From: Prorocentrum cordatum
Lineage: Eukaryota; Sar; Dinophyceae; Prorocentrales; Prorocentraceae
DNA length: 64,000 bases
NCBI GenBank assembly: GCA_963575745.1
Contig: CAUYUJ010015765.1
Coordinates: 177,501 to 241,500, forward strand
Direction: 5' to 3'
A model generated the notes under the pieces. It searched no databases. It worked only from the letters and a program-made list of their open reading frames with translations, and was not told where the DNA came from. Positions within the stretch are counted from its first letter, which is position 1. Each line of letters starts with the position of its first letter. Below are positions 1 to 10,500 of the stretch, one piece after another. The translations under genes were made by a program, and so were the position numbers.

Positions 1-455
1 GTCCGAGTCGAACAGATGGCACTGGCATCCTGCACCGTACCGCTGCCCGGGCGGCATGGCCAGAAAGCGTCCGCCACCAAACACGCACGTCAAGACTCGT
101 GAGAGAGCGCGCGCGTCGCCCCTCGGGGGCCGACGCACGCATCGTAGAAATACGCTGGAGTCATGCCGACCTGCTCTCCTTGGCCGAAATTCGAGGTTCG
201 AGACTCCGGTGGGGGTCCGCTCTTCGCTGGCCTCCAGGAGTCTCCTCGTAGCCTCAGCTGCATCCGCGTCGAAAATCCAGGCAGTGCGCCCCCCACGGCA
301 GCTCCAGGTGCCGACCTCCTCGCGAACCCCGGAAGGAAGAGGGTCGAGACAGGGGGTGCTTTCCCCTCACACATCTGGCGACTACTAAGGGTGGCACTTT
401 CCGCTCTTCCGGCGTCCAGAGACTGCACGGTTTACCCCGTGGCCGTAGGCGACCC
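1..455. other. GC-rich anonymous sequence
   Basis: No gene is supported. Open frames occur on both strands because the sequence is GC-rich and stop-poor. The end of the stretch (from about 430), reading ...CGTGGCCGTAGGCGACCCGAGGAGG, has a close relative before the GGA array at about 15625, so this is probably a dispersed repeat flank. Confidence 0.4.
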
Positions 456-583
456 GAGGAGGAGGAGGAGGAGGAGGAGAAGTAGGAGGAGGGGGAGGAG
501 GACAAGGAGGAGGAGGAGGAGGAGGAGGAGGGAGGGAGGGAGGGAGGGAGGGAGGGAGGAGGAGGAGGAGGAGGAGAAGGAGG
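456..583. repeat. GGA/GGGA microsatellite
   Basis: A purine-only GGA array with a central GGGA block. It produces long stop-free frames (poly-Arg, poly-Glu, poly-Pro) that should not be taken for genes. Confidence 0.95.
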
Positions 584-1204
584 ACGGGTCGCTTGAGCTC
601 GTCGGAGAAACCCTCCACCAGAGGCCGTGCCTGGGGCCCCGCGGCCTTTTAAAGCACATCCCAGACAAGGCGCCAAAAACCCCGTGCGCGTGCGCGTCAC
701 GCAGGGTGCGGCCCTCTCCTCACATCACGCTGCGCGTTGCGGGGGGCAGTGCGCACAGAGGGCAGCGGGTGAAGCGCGCAAAGGCGCGCACAGGTGCTGC
801 GGGGGTGCGGGACAGGCCCTTGGGGCCGTGGGTGGAGCTCCCTGCAGGGCGGGATGCGTGGGAGGAATGTGCCGAGACGGGCGGGAGGCGGCGCCGCCAT
901 GCGAGCGCCATGGCTGCGGCTGTAGATGAAGCCCCGAATGCGGCACGAAGCGTGTGAGGGATGCGCGAATTGGGGGCGCGATGCCGCCATGCGGAAGCCC
1001 TCACCGCGGCCGTATGAAGAGCTCCCTATGGCGCGCGAAATGTGAGAAGCGGAGAAAGAGACGCGCGACGCTGAGGATGCAAAACGAGGATGCAATCAAC
1101 ATGGGAGGGTTGTGATAAAAACGGCTCTGGATGAGAAACAGTGTCCAAGGGAAGGGGCCGAGAGCCTCAGGGACCCGCCCACTCCCTTCTCCCCGTCTCT
1201 TCAG
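584..1204. other. No gene seen; weak ~70 bp duplication
   Basis: GC-rich sequence with no convincing coding frame. About 893-1030 holds two diverged copies of a ~70 bp unit (GCCGCCATGCG... followed by GCGGC-GTA-GATGAAG or CGTATGAAGAG). Nothing else is recognisable. Confidence 0.35.
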
Positions 1205-1284
1205 CCTCCTCCTCCTCCTCCTCCTCCTCCTCCTCCTCCTCCTCCTCCTCCTCCTCCTCCTCCTCCTCCTCCTCCTCCTCCTCC
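1205..1284. repeat. (TCC)n microsatellite
   Basis: About 26 uninterrupted CCT triplets. All three frames are open (Pro, Leu or Ser runs). Confidence 0.97.
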
Positions 1285-1897
1285 CCACGTCGATCGTGCC
1301 GATCGTCGTTTTGTAACACCGCTCGTGCGGGCTCTGGCCAGCCGGCGCCAGCGGGCCACCCCCGCTTCGGTGGCAACTCATGGGAGCCTCCCATACCATC
1401 TTGTCGCTGGCTCTTGCGAGTCGACGCTTCGGCGCTAAACCGACGCTGATCGATGCAAAGTCGGCGCTAATCGATGCTAGCCGACGCTAAATTGGCGCTA
1501 TCTCATCGACCCCCAAACGCCAATCGACGCTCATCGACGCTGAAGACGGAATTAAGGAGGTATACCAGGCTCGCATGACTTGCCACCGAGACCCCGCCAA
1601 ATCCCTGGGGGGGTCCTCGGCGGACAGGGGCGCCAGCTCGCGCCAGACCAGGGCCTGGGCCCACTGGAACTGCAGCCAGAATGCCTCCTGGATCCAGTGC
1701 AGCTCGCCCCAGGCCTCTCTCGGGATGCACCACAAAGGGGGGCTGACCCTGAGGGGAAGCATGAGTTCGATCCGCTGGCGCACCGAACTGCCGCAAACAG
1801 ATGCCCCCCGCATGCCCCACCTATCGGCAACCATCGGGAGCTTTGGGCGGCGGGTGCGCATCTGTTTTGGCCCGTTCGGTGCAACAATCGATCGAAC
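1285..1897. other. No gene seen; short GACGCT/ATCGA motif cluster
   Basis: Positions 1438-1545 repeat the words GACGCT, GGCGCTA and ATCGA at short intervals, probably a decayed minisatellite. The rest is unremarkable. The minus-strand frames here run into the downstream microsatellites and show no family motif. Confidence 0.35.
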
Positions 1898-1936
1898 TCA
1901 CACACACACACACACCCACACACACACACACACACC
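1898..1936. repeat. (CA)n microsatellite
   Basis: A CA run with one CCCA interruption. Confidence 0.95.
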
Positions 1937-2064
1937 GGGGCACATCCCCCTTTGCGGGATCCCGATCTTAAGACGAAGCCAGGACGAGGATAAAATCGGG
2001 GGAGAAGAAATCGAGAATCTCCCAGATCCGGCGGCTCTGGAGCATGTCTGGGGCACCGCGGTGA

Positions 2065-2092
2065 TCTCAGAGCGTTCTGGAACGCTCTGAGA
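2065..2092. repeat. Perfect hairpin
   Basis: The word CAGAGCGTTC, a two-base TG loop, then GAACGCTCTG. The stem extends outward to 13 bp. It could be a structured remnant of a foldback element. No run of T follows it that would suggest a terminator. Confidence 0.7.
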
Positions 2093-2146
2093 GCGGTCCG
2101 GAACGGCCTGCTACGGATTTGCCCTCGTCCTAGCCCCGCGCGAGAG

Positions 2147-2250
2147 ATGAGGAGGAGGAGGAGGAGGAGGAGGAGGAGGAGGAGGAGCAGGAGGAGGAGG
2201 AGGAGGAGGAGGAGGAGGAGGAGGAGGAGGAGGAGGAGGAGGGGGGGGAG
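2147..2250. repeat. (GGA)n microsatellite
   Basis: GGA triplets ending in a run of G. Confidence 0.95.
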
Positions 2251-2436
2251 GAAGATCTCTCTCTCTGGGGAGGGGGGGGGGACGCGAGGCGGCGGCAGCC
2301 AGCGTCGCACGCGGAGAGGATCGGGGGTCGAGGTTGGAAGCCCGAGGATCGAGGCGCTCCTTTGCCTGTGGAAGCCTCGAGCAAGATCGATCGGCATCAA
2401 AGACTCAAAATCGGATCGGATCGATGCATGTACAGC

Positions 2437-2602
2437 AAAAAAGGATTGCAAAGGATTGCAAAAAAACAAAGGATTGCAAAAAAAACCCTTTTTTTGCAAT
2501 TGCAAAAAAACGAAGGATTGCAAAGGTTTTTTTTGCAATCTTTTTTTTTGCAATCCTTCGTATTTTTTGCAATCCTTTGTTTTTTTGCAATCCTTTTTTT
2601 TG
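2437..2602. repeat. Inverted cluster of AAGGATTGCAAAA words
   Basis: The left half carries AAGGATTGCA followed by A-runs four or five times. The right half carries the reverse complement (TTTTTGCAATCCTT) four or five times. The block can fold into a large hairpin with A/T-rich stems. No coding content. Confidence 0.8.
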
Positions 2603-3202
2603 CGGCCCGACCACGAGAGACCTGCCACAAGAACCCCAACCCTGAGACCCCAGGACGTCCATCGATGATTGGCGTGGGAGCGTCACGCATTCCACAGCAA
2701 AGCCGTCGAAACCCCCAGAAACCCCGGGCACCCTGGAGGCAAGCAGGGCGTTTCTTGGCATGGGTCCCCACTCTATCGGCTCTGGCCGCATCGGCACGGA
2801 GTCAGATTCGAACAGGATCGGCTGCGCCAGGATGCACAAAAGCGCCATGCGAACCTCCGGCTGCATCGGATCGTCGTCGTATCGGAATCGCATCGGACTG
2901 GACCTGCCGAGATCCTCTTCGAGTCGGATCGATCGGGTCGGAAGGAAACCAGCGAGGCTCCCGTGAAGAGGCGGAAGCCAAAAATGTTGTCACCCCTGGG
3001 GGCCGGGCGAGAATCCACGAGCGGGGGCGAGAGTTGGAGCGGGGGGGTAGAGGTGCCCTTCTCGGGCCCCGAAGGCCCCCGGCCCATGGGGCCCTACAGA
3101 GGGCACCTTTCAATGGAAGAAAAAACGCCATCAGCACAAACTGGGGGAAAAAAAAACGCCATGGAAGAAGAAAAGAAACGCCATGGAAGAAGAAAACAAA
3201 AA
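2603..3202. other. No gene seen
   Basis: Mixed sequence rich in the words ATCGGATCGG and CGAATC between 2760 and 2950. CCATGGAAGAAGAAAA is repeated twice at about 3160-3200. No coding signature. Confidence 0.35.
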
Positions 3203-3373
3203 CCATGAACACAAACTGTTGGCGCTCCGCGCGGATTTCTTGGATCCGCGCTGGACCCCCCCCCCCTCCCTGGCGCGCGGAGCGCGCCAAGGACGGCGCC
3301 AGGAGGCGCCGCCGGAAGGGCCCAGCGCAGATCCGAGAAATCCGCGCTGAGCGCCAAAGGTCTATGTTCATGG
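3203..3373. repeat. Foldback (MITE-like) element, ~170 bp
   Basis: The two ends are about 50 bp inverted repeats: CCATGAACACAAACTGTTGG... at the left and its near-complement ...CCAAAGGTCTATGTTCATGG at the right, with few mismatches. The middle holds GGCGCGCGGAGCGCGCC. A related core lies near 16570-16605, which suggests a family. Confidence 0.75.
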
Positions 3374-3391
3374 CGGTTCTTAGTTTTCGTT

Positions 3392-3521
3392 GCTATTATT
3401 ATTGTTGTTAGTATTACTATATGACTAGTAGTATTAGTATCAATAATATTATTATTACTAATATTCGAATTATTATTAGTATTACTATTAGTAGTATTAT
3501 TATTAGTATTATGAGTATTAT

Positions 3522-3590
<69 letters not shown>

Positions 3591-3675
3591 TGTTATTACT
3601 AATATAATCATTATTACTACTACTAGTATTATTATTACTACTACTACTACTACTACTACTAGTACTATTAGTATT
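3392..3675. repeat. TAG/ATT trinucleotide array
   Basis: A mixture of ATT, AGT and TAG triplets with a pure (TAG)n core near 3527-3590. Confidence 0.95.
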
Positions 3676-3991
3676 GGTATGTGTTTCTTCTCTTCCTCTT
3701 ATTAGCATTGCTCTTCTTCGGCTACAAGGCCCCTCTTCTGCAGCCCGTGCTGCCCCCCCCCAATCTGTCGCCCCCCATCAGCTCGCGCCCAAATGGGCGT
3801 CGTCGACCCTGCCTGGCCGTCCAGGGCAGCGGCCGTCAGAGAAACGACCTCGGGACGAGCAGCCCGTCCGAGGGGCAAGCCCATGGGGCGCAGGCTGCGC
3901 TTCCCGAGGTCCTCGCTTCCCTCGCCGCTGCCCCCCCCCATTGATCGCCCCCATGGGGTCCAGGCTGCGCTTCCCTCGGGACCCCCTTCTC

Positions 3992-4150
3992 TAGGGAGCC
4001 CACAGAGGACGTCCGCGCCCAGCTATGTACATGAACACGGCCCCTTGATCTGCGAGACCGGCCGCGTGATACAAACTTTCGGGCAATGCGTACTCTCGAA
4101 ACCAGCGTGGATTCATGTACGTGTACGTCCTTCTTTGGCTCCTGATTCTC
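3992..4150 (+). repeat. Dispersed repeat, copy 1 (partner at 22928)
   Basis: Starts TAGGGAGCCCACA, contains GTACATGAACACGGCCCC and ends CTCCTGAxxCTC. It aligns over its full ~160 bp with 22928-23090 on the same strand. Both copies keep an open frame with similar peptides (VHEHGP...ETGR...QCVLS.PAW), but the opposite strand is open too, so coding is unproven. Confidence 0.7.
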
Positions 4151-4164
4151 GTTTCCCTCGTCGC

Positions 4165-4325
4165 TGCCTCGGCGATGCATCGGCGAGACGTCGGCGGCGC
4201 CGGTGATGCACTGGCGACGTCGGCGTGGGGAAACTCGGGCTCCACATCGGGCCGCATCGCCGATGCATCGGCGATGCGGAGCGAGCCTTCGACCCCGTCT
4301 ACTCGGACCCCATCTGGGAGGCCTA
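4165..4325 (+). repeat. GATGCATC foldback element, copy 1 (left arm lost)
   Basis: One of four copies (others at 9825, 12404 and 28359) carrying palindromic CGATGCATCGG words. The right arm reads ...TCGACCCCGTCTACTCGGA CCCCATCTGGGAGGCC. The left terminal arm is not recognisable here. Confidence 0.75.
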
Positions 4326-4435
4326 GAATGGATCGCCCCCCGCTCAGTCACGCCCCAGCAGGCTTGTGGATGCCATGACAATGGACACTCCAACAATCCG
4401 ATCATTGAATTAAAGATGGGTTTACAATGTGTAGA

Positions 4436-4497
4436 AACATGTTCCAAAAATGTTTGAAACATGCCTTCACATGGTCAAACATGTTTGGAACGTGCTC
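4436..4497. repeat. Short foldback around ACATGTT
   Basis: Left arm CATGTTCCAAAAATGTTTGA pairs with right arm TCAAACATGTTTGGAACGTG with two mismatches. Confidence 0.6.
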
Positions 4498-4611
4498 TGG
4501 ACACCTGGAATCCATTTGGCAGCATGCTTCCTCTCCACTCATCGACTGCCGCAACAGCAGGCACGCGCCTCCCCCTCCCGCCGGCTTCCCCTGGCCCGCT
4601 GGCCGGGCCAT

Positions 4612-5010
4612 CCTCAGGAGGGAAAGAAACACACAGACACACTGAATCGTCGATTCCCCCGAAAATAGGAGCACATATGGGAAGTGGGGGGGGGGAGACA
4701 CAAACCCAGAAAATATAGGAAATATATAGGGAATCTATATTTTTGTGTGTATTTGTTTGTAATATAGGGGAATATAGGGAAAAAGATAGGGAAACATATG
4801 TGTGTGTATTTGTTTGTAATATAGGGAATATCTTTTTTTGTGTGTATATAGAAAATATAAGGGACTATAGGGAAAATATACGGAAATATATAGGGAATCT
4901 CTTTTTTTGTGTGTATATAGAAAATATAGGGAAATATAGGGAAAAGATAGGGAAATATATAGGGAATCTCTCTTTTTTTGTATGTCTTTGTTCGTGTGTC
5001 CCAGGGCCCC
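4612..5010 (-). repeat. CATATTTTCCC dispersed element, expanded copy
   Basis: Minus orientation: begins (reading minus) with CAGGGCCCTG... near 5010, passes through repeated ATAGGGAAATAT units at 4700-4975 (an internal minisatellite), and ends with the conserved GACGATTCAGTGTGTCTGTG tail and a CCTCCTGA terminus near 4612. Other copies are at 17003, 24421 and 28801. Confidence 0.75.
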
Positions 5011-5690
5011 TTCACGTCCGCTGGCTGCCGCGGCCTCTCGCTCTGCCTCCGCCGCCCAGGTCCGCCGGCCTCCCGCCGCCGCCCTCCCGCCGGGGGGGGA
5101 GGGAGGTGCGCGGCGCTCCGTCGGGCCCCTCGAGGGCGAGGCCCTCCCCCTGTGGCGGCGAGCGAGGGGGAGGGGCGAGGAGGAGGAGGGAGGGGCGAGG
5201 AGGAGGAGGGCGAGGAGGAGGAGGGCGAGCCCCTCGAGGGGGAGGGGCGAGGAGGAGGAGAGGGCCCTCTCGGATGGCGGCGGGACCTCTCGGGGGCCCT
5301 CGCGCCGTGCGCGAGGCTTTCGCGCTCTGGGGGGGGCGTGGAGAAGACTTCTCGGAAGGCTGGGGGGCATTCCGAGACTCCTGAGAGGGCGCGCCCCCTC
5401 TCTCACTTCCCCCCCCTCGCTCGCCGCCGAGCTCTGGAACGCCCCTATCTGGACGCCAAAGAGTGCAGGAACTGCTGGAATGGAGGAGGTCCCCACGGGA
5501 AAGCACGGCACAGGTGGCCTGCGGATGGCGAGCTCTGTGTACCCACCAGCACGCGACACGCGGGGGGTGCAGGGAGGGGAGAGAGCTCAGCTGGCCCCCT
5601 CCTCCAGACTCATCCTGCTCCCTCCCTCCTCGTCCCTCATCGGTCGTTGCTTCTCGGCCCTCCTCCTCCTACTCCTCCTCCTCCTCCTCC
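5011..5690. other. GC-rich GGA-dispersed stretch, no gene supported
   Basis: Very GC-rich with scattered GAGGAGGAGGG blocks (5160-5270). Long frames exist on both strands only because stops are rare. No family motif is seen. Confidence 0.4.
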
Positions 5691-6023
5691 TCCTCCTCAT
5701 CATCATCATCATCAGCAGCAGCAGCAGCATCCTCATCATCAGCATCATCATCATCATCATCATCATCAGCAGCAGCATCATCAGCAGCAGCATCAGCATC
5801 AGCATCGGCATCATCATCACAGCCCGTCTCCGTCCATATCATCCTCCTCGAGTGTTCATAACCATCGTCACAACCAGCATCATCAGCATCATCATCACAA
5901 CCACCATCATCATCATCATGATCATCCTCATCCTCATCCTCATCCTCATCAGCATCAGCATCAGCATCAGCATCAGCATCAGCATCATCATCATCAGCAG
6001 CAGCAGCAGCATCCAAGCAGCCA
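5691..6023. repeat. CAT/CAG trinucleotide array
   Basis: Interspersed CAT and CAG triplets running directly into the start of the gene at about 6024. In the gene's frame the last CAG and CCA triplets would encode Ala, Ser and Gln, so the array may have eroded the gene's 5' end or an intron. Confidence 0.9.
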
Positions 6024-6568
6024 CGCATAGAAGGCAACGGCAACGTGGGCAAGCCCGAGAAGCAGCTGAAGGGCGTCGGCGACAAAGGACTTCGTCGGTT
6101 CCTCCTGCCGCTGACCAAGCAGCTGCTGAAGTGCGCGCAGCAGACGCGCGCAGTCTGCCAGTCCGACGCGAAGGAGCCGCTGATGATGCCGGAGCAGACG
6201 CACAACTACTCGGAGGCGGTCAAGCGCGACGGCAAGGGCCACGAGCACGGGGCGCCGTACATCTGGGTGTTCGCGGGGCTGGTCGAGGCGCTCGAGGAGA
6301 AGGGCAGCGAGGTGGGTGCGGCCAACGCGAAGAGCATCCGGGACATCTTGGAGTGGCTTGACGCTCACACGGTGGAGGAGAAGGTGGAGGTCATCAGGAT
6401 GTGCCATCTAGACAAGACGTACGACAAGAGAAGAAGCGGATCACCTTCGCTCTGCGCGACGAGAGGTGCGGGCAGGTGATCATCAAGTCATGCGTGCAGA
6501 TGGGGATTACTCGCAAGCAGGGGAAGGCTCCAGCGTCGTCCATGGAGAGGGAACTCCAGGATTTCTGA
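6024..6568 (+). pseudogene. Multicopy dinoflagellate protein family member, one frameshift
   Basis: The frame reads ...RIEGNGNVGKPEKQLKGV, then LRRFLLPLTKQLLKCAQQ, PYIWVFAGLVEALEE, GAANAKSIRDILEWLD and MCHLDKTYDK. At about 6425-6430 the frame is lost. One base away it resumes as KRITFALRDERCGQVI... and ends at MERELQDF followed by TGA at 6566-6568. Together this gives about 175-180 residues with a continuous, helical, Lys/Glu-rich character. From memory this matches a hypothetical family found in many copies in dinoflagellate genomes, with a conserved Y-x-K-x-K-R-I-T core and an MEREL tail. Its function is unknown. The start is uncertain because the sequence runs back into the CAT/CAG array, and an upstream exon is possible. 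The frameshift could be a mutation or a base-call error. Confidence 0.65.
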
Positions 6569-6914
6569 GCCACCTGCTGCAATAGCGGCAGGATCCCGTG
6601 TACGAGTAGCTGCCGTGCCTGTCGGCATCCCCGCCGTTTCGCAGTGTTCCGCATGTCTACCCTACTTCTCCTCCTCCTCCTCCTCCTCCTCCTCCTCCTC
6701 ATCCTCCTCCTCCTCCTCCTCCTCCTCCTCCTCCTCCTCCTCCTGTTCCTACCTCCTCCGGGGGGCCTCGGGGATCTCCCGATCCCGTGGGAGCCTCTTC
6801 CCTGGAGGACCTTCTTGCTTCGCTGGGCATCGGGCCAGGCAGCTCCCGCTGGAACACTCGTTTGGGCACTGACAGGCTGCGCTCAGTGGTGCAACATGCA
6901 GGGCGACAGGATCG
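6569..6914. other. (TCC)n array and anonymous flank
   Basis: TCC triplets occupy about 6665-6750. The remainder (6751-6914) shows no gene. Confidence 0.7.
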
Positions 6915-7445
6915 TGGAGGAGGAGGAGGAGGAGGAGAAGGAGGAGGGGGAGGAGGGGGAGGAGGGGAGGAGGAGGAGGAGGAGGGGGAGGAGGGGGGGG
7001 AGGAGGCGGAGGAGGAGGAGGATGAGGAGGAGGAGGAGGCGGAGGAGGAGGAGGAGGCGGGGGTGGTAGGAGGAGGAGGAGTAGGAGGAGGAGGAGGAGG
7101 AGGAGGAGGAGGAGGCGGCGGCGGAGGAGGAGGAGGAGGGGGAGGAGGGAGGAGGAGGAGGAGGAGGAGGAGGAGGAGGAGGAGGAGGAGGAGGAGGAGA
7201 GGAGGAAGGAGGAGGAGGAGGAGGAGGGAGGAGGAGGGAGGAGGAGGGGGGAGGCGGGGGGGAGGAGGCTGAGGAGGAGGAGGCCCGGAGAGAGGAGGCA
7301 GGAGGAGGAGGATGGAGGAGGAGGAGGAGGAGGAGGAGGAGGAGGAGGAGGAGGAAGGAGGGGGAGGGAAGAGGAGGAGGAGGAGGAGAGGAGGAGGAGG
7401 AGGAGGAGGAGGAGGAGGAGGAGGGAGGAGGAGGAGGAGGAGGAC
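6915..7445. repeat. Long (GGA)n array
   Basis: About 530 bp of GGA triplets with occasional GGC, GAT and GGGA interruptions. It generates open frames over 300 codons on both strands that are not genes. Confidence 0.97.
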
Positions 7446-7700
7446 GGCGGGGCCAGCCTGGGGGCCAGCCTCGGGCCGTGGCGCGGCCCCGTCGACCTGC
7501 CTTTCCGGCTGGTCGCCCCCCGGGTCTCGTCGCCGCACGCCGCCGCTCGGAAGCGTCGAGTGATGCGGGCGGGAAGGCCGATCGGGTCGGCGCCCCGACT
7601 TCCTTTGCATGGGTCGAGAAGCACAGGCAGCAGCCCCTCCTCGCACACCAAGTAACAAGGGGGCCAACGGCGCTGCATGAAAAAAAACATCATCGTCGTC
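7446..7700. other. No gene seen
   Basis: Unique-looking GC-rich sequence between the GGA array and the assembly gap. No coding signature. Confidence 0.4.
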
Positions 7701-7800
7701 NNNNNNNNNNNNNNNNNNNNNNNNNNNNNNNNNNNNNNNNNNNNNNNNNNNNNNNNNNNNNNNNNNNNNNNNNNNNNNNNNNNNNNNNNNNNNNNNNNNN
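7701..7800. other. Assembly gap (100 N)
   Basis: Exactly 100 N, a scaffold gap of arbitrary size. It lies at the junction with the CAT array, so the array's true length is unknown. Confidence 0.99.
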
Positions 7801-8079
7801 CATCACCATCATCATCATCAGCATCATCATCACCATCACCATCATCATCATCAGCATAGGCATCATCATCATCATCATCATCATCATCACCATCACCATC
7901 ATCATCATCATCATCATCTTCATCATCATCAGCATCATCATCATCAGCAGCATCATCATCGTCATCATCAGCATCAGCATCAGCATCAGCATCATCATCA
8001 TCATCATCATCTTCTTCATCATCATCATCATCATCAGCATCATCATCATCAGCAGCATCATCATCATCACCATCGTCAA

Positions 8080-8125
<46 letters not shown>

Positions 8126-8695
8126 GTCGTCAGCATCATCATCAGCAGAAGCAGCAGCATGACCATGAGCATCATCAGCATCACCAGCAGCAGCATCATC
8201 AGTATCATCATCAGCCATTATCATCATCAGCATAAGCATCAGCATCATAATCATCATCATAATCATCATCATCATCAAAATCATCGTCAGCATCATCATC
8301 ATCAGCATCATCATCATCAGCAGCATGACCATCAGCATCATCAGCATCACCAGCAGCAGCAGCATCATCATCATCATCAGCATGATCATAAGCATCAGCA
8401 TCAGAATCATCATCACCATCATCAACAACCACAGCATCATCATCAGCAATCATCATCAACATCATCATGAGCATCATCATCATCCTCACCCTTACATCAG
8501 CATCAGCATTATCATCAGCATCATCAGGACAGCATAATCAGTATCATCAGCAGCATCAGCATCAGCAGCATCATCATAATCATCGTCATCGTCATCGTCA
8601 TCGTCATCATCATCAGCAGCAGCGTCACCATCATCGTCAGGATCTTCTTCATCAGCAGCATCACCATCAGCATCGTCATCATCACCATCATTATA
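7801..8695. repeat. (CAT)n array with CAG interruptions
   Basis: About 900 bp of CAT triplets with CAG, CGT and CAC variants. It is open in several frames (His, Ile, Ser runs; Met or Asp on the other strand). This is not a gene. Confidence 0.97.
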
Positions 8696-8843
8696 GACAT
8701 AACATGACTGGCAACACTAGGGCGAATAGAAGTAGTGTGAATATCAAACAACCTTTAAAAAATACTAGCCATGAGAATCGTAGCACGCATGATCACACGA
8801 ATGATTATGAGACTTGCACTAAGAAGAAGACCATTAGTGATGA

Positions 8844-8846
8844 CGT

Positions 8847-8885
<39 letters not shown>

Positions 8886-9062
8886 TAGTAGCAGTCGTAG
8901 GAGTAGTAGTAGTAGTAGTAGCAGTAGGAGTAGTAGTAGTAGTAGTAGTAGTGGTAGTAGTAGTAGTAATAATAGTAGTAGTAGTAGTAGTTGTAGTCGT
9001 AGTAGCAGTAGTAACGATTGTAATAATAGTAGTAGTAATAATAGTGGCAGTAGCAGCAGTAG
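8844..9062. repeat. (AGT)n array
   Basis: AGT triplets with AGC, CGT and AAT variants. The flanks (8696-8843 and 9063-9300) are AT-richer and hold no recognisable gene. Confidence 0.95.
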
Positions 9063-9299
9063 CCCAACTCACCGTAAACAGTAATCAACACGTAACATAC
9101 TAAGAATACAAGTCATACACGCAATATGCATACTGATAAAAATAAGAGTAATAAGAATAGGCATACACGTGATGGTTCAAAAGAATGAGGATCCTGGTGA
9201 TACTACTGTCAACACTGGAGAATACTACAACACTAAGCGTACTACAATGATAAGCAGCCGCATCATCGTCAAGAAGTATCAAAACAATGATAATAAGCA

Positions 9300-9309
9300 G
9301 CATGATCAG

Positions 9310-9348
<39 letters not shown>

Positions 9349-9650
9349 GTGCATCATCAGCAGCAGCATCACAATCATGATTAGCATCATATCATGATCA
9401 GCATCATCAGCATCAACACCCATCACTATCAACAGCACCACCACCACCACCACCAAAGCCCATCATCAGCAGCCACAGCCGCACCATGGTCGTCACCATC
9501 AGCAACAGCAGCATCATGATCATCATCATGATCATCATCATGATCATCATGTTCATCCTCATCACCATCATCAGCATTAGCATCATCATCGGCATCACCA
9601 CCATTACCACCACCACCACCACCATCACTCAGAATCCACTATTCATCATT
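9300..9650. repeat. CAT/CAC trinucleotide array
   Basis: CATCATCAT near 9308-9350, then mixed CAT, CAG and CAC triplets to 9630. Confidence 0.9.
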
Positions 9651-9659
9651 GTTACTCCT

Positions 9660-9824
9660 ATTCCTCCTCCACTTCCACCACCACCCTCCCCCCCCCCCTG
9701 ACCTCCGCCACCACCTCCTCCTCCTCCTCCACCTCCACCTCCACCTCCTCCTCCTCCTCCTCCTGCTCCTTCTCCTCAGCCTCCGCCTCCTCATCCTCCT
9801 CAGCCTCCTCCTCATCCTCCTCTA
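9660..9824. repeat. TCC/ACC pyrimidine-rich array
   Basis: TCC, CCTCCA and CTC triplets leading into a GATGCATC foldback element. Confidence 0.9.
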
Positions 9825-9993
9825 GAGGCCTCCTACTTGGGGTCGGAGTAGATGGTGTCGGAGGATCGCGCCGCATCGCCGATGCATCGGCGATGCGGCT
9901 CGATGTGGAGCCCGACTTTATCCACGATGGCGTCGCAGATGCATCGCCGATGTCGCCGATGCATCGCCGATGCATCGGCGATGTATCGACTGG
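9825..9993 (+). repeat. GATGCATC foldback element, copy 2
   Basis: The left arm starts AGGCCTCCTACTTGGGGTCG and continues to GGAGGATCGCGCCGCATCGC. The core holds four CGATGCATCG palindromes. The right arm is truncated near 9990. Confidence 0.8.
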
Positions 9994-10500
9994 TTGGGTT
10001 GAGCGGGGTAAACACACACACACACACAAGCACAGGGCTAACACACGTCCTGAGGATCATCGAGCCTCCTCCTCCTCCTCCTCATCCACCTCCACCACCC
10101 CCCTCATCCGCCTCCTCCTCCGCCTCCTCCGCCGCCGCCTTTTCCTCTCTCCGCTCTTCCTCCTTTTCCTCCTCCCGCCCCCCGCCCCCGTCAACCCCGC
10201 CTCCTCCTCCTCCTTCTCCCCCTCCTCCGCCCTCATCACCACCCTCGGCCCCAGCCTCTGCGGGCGCGCCCAGGAGGGCGCAACCCGTGCCGAAGTTGTA
10301 CCTCACGTCCGGCGTGTGCACCTTCGCGCTGCCGTGCAGCGTGCGCGCGAGGTCCTCTCGGCCGCCCAGGCCGGGCCCGGAACGCCTCGCCACCGCTCGG
10401 ACGCCCATCCCCTGTGCATTTGTTTTCGGCTTCCGTGCATTTTTTCGGTTTCGGTTTTCGGTTTTCGGTTGTTGCGGTTTCGGTTTTGTGTTTTTTGGAA
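9994..10500. other. TCC array and TTTCGG cluster, no gene supported
   Basis: 10065-10250 is CTC-rich. 10425-10500 repeats TTTCGG and TTTTCGG words. A minus-strand frame (10255-10408) has a non-repetitive peptide (VHTPDVRYNFGTG), but there is too little to call an exon. Confidence 0.5.

Noticed and set aside
163-957. 264-codon plus-strand frame near the window start
   Set aside because: It runs through the GGA array and GC-rich repeat flank, overlaps equally long minus frames, and shows no motif.
6699-8449. Very long frames (over 300-560 codons) across GGA and CAT arrays
   Set aside because: They consist only of mono- or dipeptide runs (Leu, Ser, Pro, Asp, Met), are open on both strands and cross the N gap. 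They are microsatellite translations.
7801-8695. CRISPR-like array
   Set aside because: Repeats are trinucleotides without spacers of constant length, and the sequence is eukaryotic in character.
10082-10408. Minus-strand frame with VHTPDVRYNFGTGCALLG as an exon
   Set aside because: Only about 50 non-repetitive residues next to Gly/Glu runs, with no homologue recalled and no splice sites evident.
10425-10500. TTTCGG repeats as a telomere
   Set aside because: The unit is irregular and differs from the TTTAGGG repeat reported for dinoflagellates.
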